The notes beneath the pieces were generated by a model. The model searched no databases, was not told the DNA's origin, and was given only the letters and a program-made list of their open reading frames with translations. From JBKCUK01 sp046318415 (GTDB lineage Bacteria; Pseudomonadota; Alphaproteobacteria; Caedimonadales; Caedimonadaceae): DNA of 64,000 bases. The DNA is taken from the NCBI GenBank assembly GCA_046318415.1, contig JBKCUK010000004.1, positions 124,001 through 188,000 on the forward strand, given 5' to 3'. Numbering within the stretch: position 1 is the first letter of the stretch; the number at the start of each line of letters is the position of its first letter. Positions 63,374 to 64,000 of this stretch are shown piece by piece. A program made the position numbers and the translations under genes.

Positions 63374-64000
63374 TATGCGCCAATTGAAAGTTGTTGCCCT
63401 TGCTTTCCTGATGGGCGTCCTTGGGGAGAGCTGCTCTGGCTCTGAGCAGAACCTCAAAAATGTGGTCTACCTCTATGATGATGAGGGGGTGAACCAAGAG
63501 TTTTTAAAGCACACCCGCGATACATTCGATCGATTTTTGCATGAAAGTTACTGCCTTCAGCACCTCAGTGCAGAAGAGGTGAAAACAGGTGCTTGGACCC
63601 GTGATGCGGCCCTGTTTGTGATGCCTGGGGGCATAGCTTCACGTTATGCCGAAAAGCTAGAAGGTGAGGCAAATGCGCAAATTGAACGCTTTGTGCAGCA
63701 GGGTGGGGCCTATTTAGGTTTATGTGCCGGAGCCTATTACGCCTCAGCCACCGTTGAATTTGATCGGGGTGGACCTGATGAAATAATCGCCCAGCGTGAT
63801 TTGAGGCTTTTTAAAGGGACAGCCATAGGTCCGGTGTTGAAGGCAGCCTCGCCTGAGACGCTTGCAAGGCCCAAGGCTGCGCTGCTGGACGTGTATGCAG
63901 ATCAGACAATGCATATACCCTTTTATCACGCCCAGGGGTGCTATTTTGAGGGGGCGGATGGCGATGACGAGGTCTCGGTTCTTGGACGCTATGAAAATGG
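63374..64000 (+). CDS. BPL_N-domain protein, 3' end outside window
   Basis: The first 209 codons of a gene that runs off the window. An N-terminal hydrophobic segment (VVALAFLMGVLG) suggests export. The following domain matches the N-terminal glutamine-amidotransferase-like domain of biotin-protein-ligase relatives (BPL_N): LFVMPGGIAS, FVQQGGAYLGLCAGAYYAS with the candidate nucleophile Cys, and AIGPVL. It is closely spaced after the HAD gene. The biological role of exported BPL_N proteins is unknown. Confidence 0.8.

Overview
The window comes from the chromosome of an alphaproteobacterium. The order leuS-lptE-holA, parB-parA-rsmG, rho-hemJ-hemH-hemE, coaE-dnaQ-secB-Tim44-Smr and hslV-hslU is the conserved alphaproteobacterial origin-proximal order. 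ALAS (Shemin-type haem synthesis), a Cox operon with CtaG and CtaB, and a CarD regulator agree with this. Several long exported proteins look adapted to a eukaryotic cell: an F-box protein, a Sel1-repeat protein with a Myc-type nuclear localisation motif, and an exported GNAT. I infer a protist- or amoeba-associated intracellular lineage, Holosporales-like. That placement is an inference and was not tested by phylogeny.

0-14 kb: replication and segregation core. Two perfect parS palindromes lie inside rsmG, next to parAB. The gap between hemE and coaE carries two perfect DnaA boxes plus weaker boxes at 11-bp spacing, with genes diverging on both sides, and is very probably oriC. The usual neighbours mnmE/mnmG (between rsmG and rho) and ppsR/maf (between hemE and coaE) are absent from these positions.

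14-20 kb: UmuD-like and UmuC genes point away from each other around an exported F-box gene. Both share a TGTTACATTA-containing motif just upstream of their starts. A BAX-inhibitor-1 protein, an orphan Usg protein, tRNA-Ser(GCT) and a small lipoprotein follow.

20-26 kb: an AT-rich surface-glycan insert (FkbM methyltransferase, GDP-fucose-synthase-like epimerase, a two-domain glycosyl/fucosyltransferase-like protein). It is bracketed by two diverged, differently broken copies of the 3' half of a grpB-family gene.

26-39 kb: accessory genes for clean-up and modification (two Nudix, a MazG-like pyrophosphohydrolase, GNATs, an APH-like kinase, a CatB-like acetyltransferase, a beta-lactamase-fold protein), several decayed paralogues, and a GIY-YIG gene between inverted hairpin repeats. 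The most novel unit is a three-gene operon: a haem-oxygenase-fold (HDO/PqqC-like) enzyme, a membrane transporter, and an exported pyruvate-phosphate-dikinase-like protein that lacks the ATP-grasp domain but keeps its PEP active site.

39-64 kb: carD, the cytochrome oxidase operon ctaC-ctaD-ctaB-coxF-ctaG (including a 38-codon gene), an exported alpha/beta hydrolase, a thiolase, yggT-folD, rnhA, the 1343-residue Sel1 protein, ALAS, xseA, the thioredoxin-TPR/Lon-domain/Trm112 group, a cation exporter, and an overlapping racemase/solute-binding-protein/symporter operon. A HAD hydrolase and a truncated BPL_N-domain gene end the window. I saw no rRNA, CRISPR array or intact transposase.
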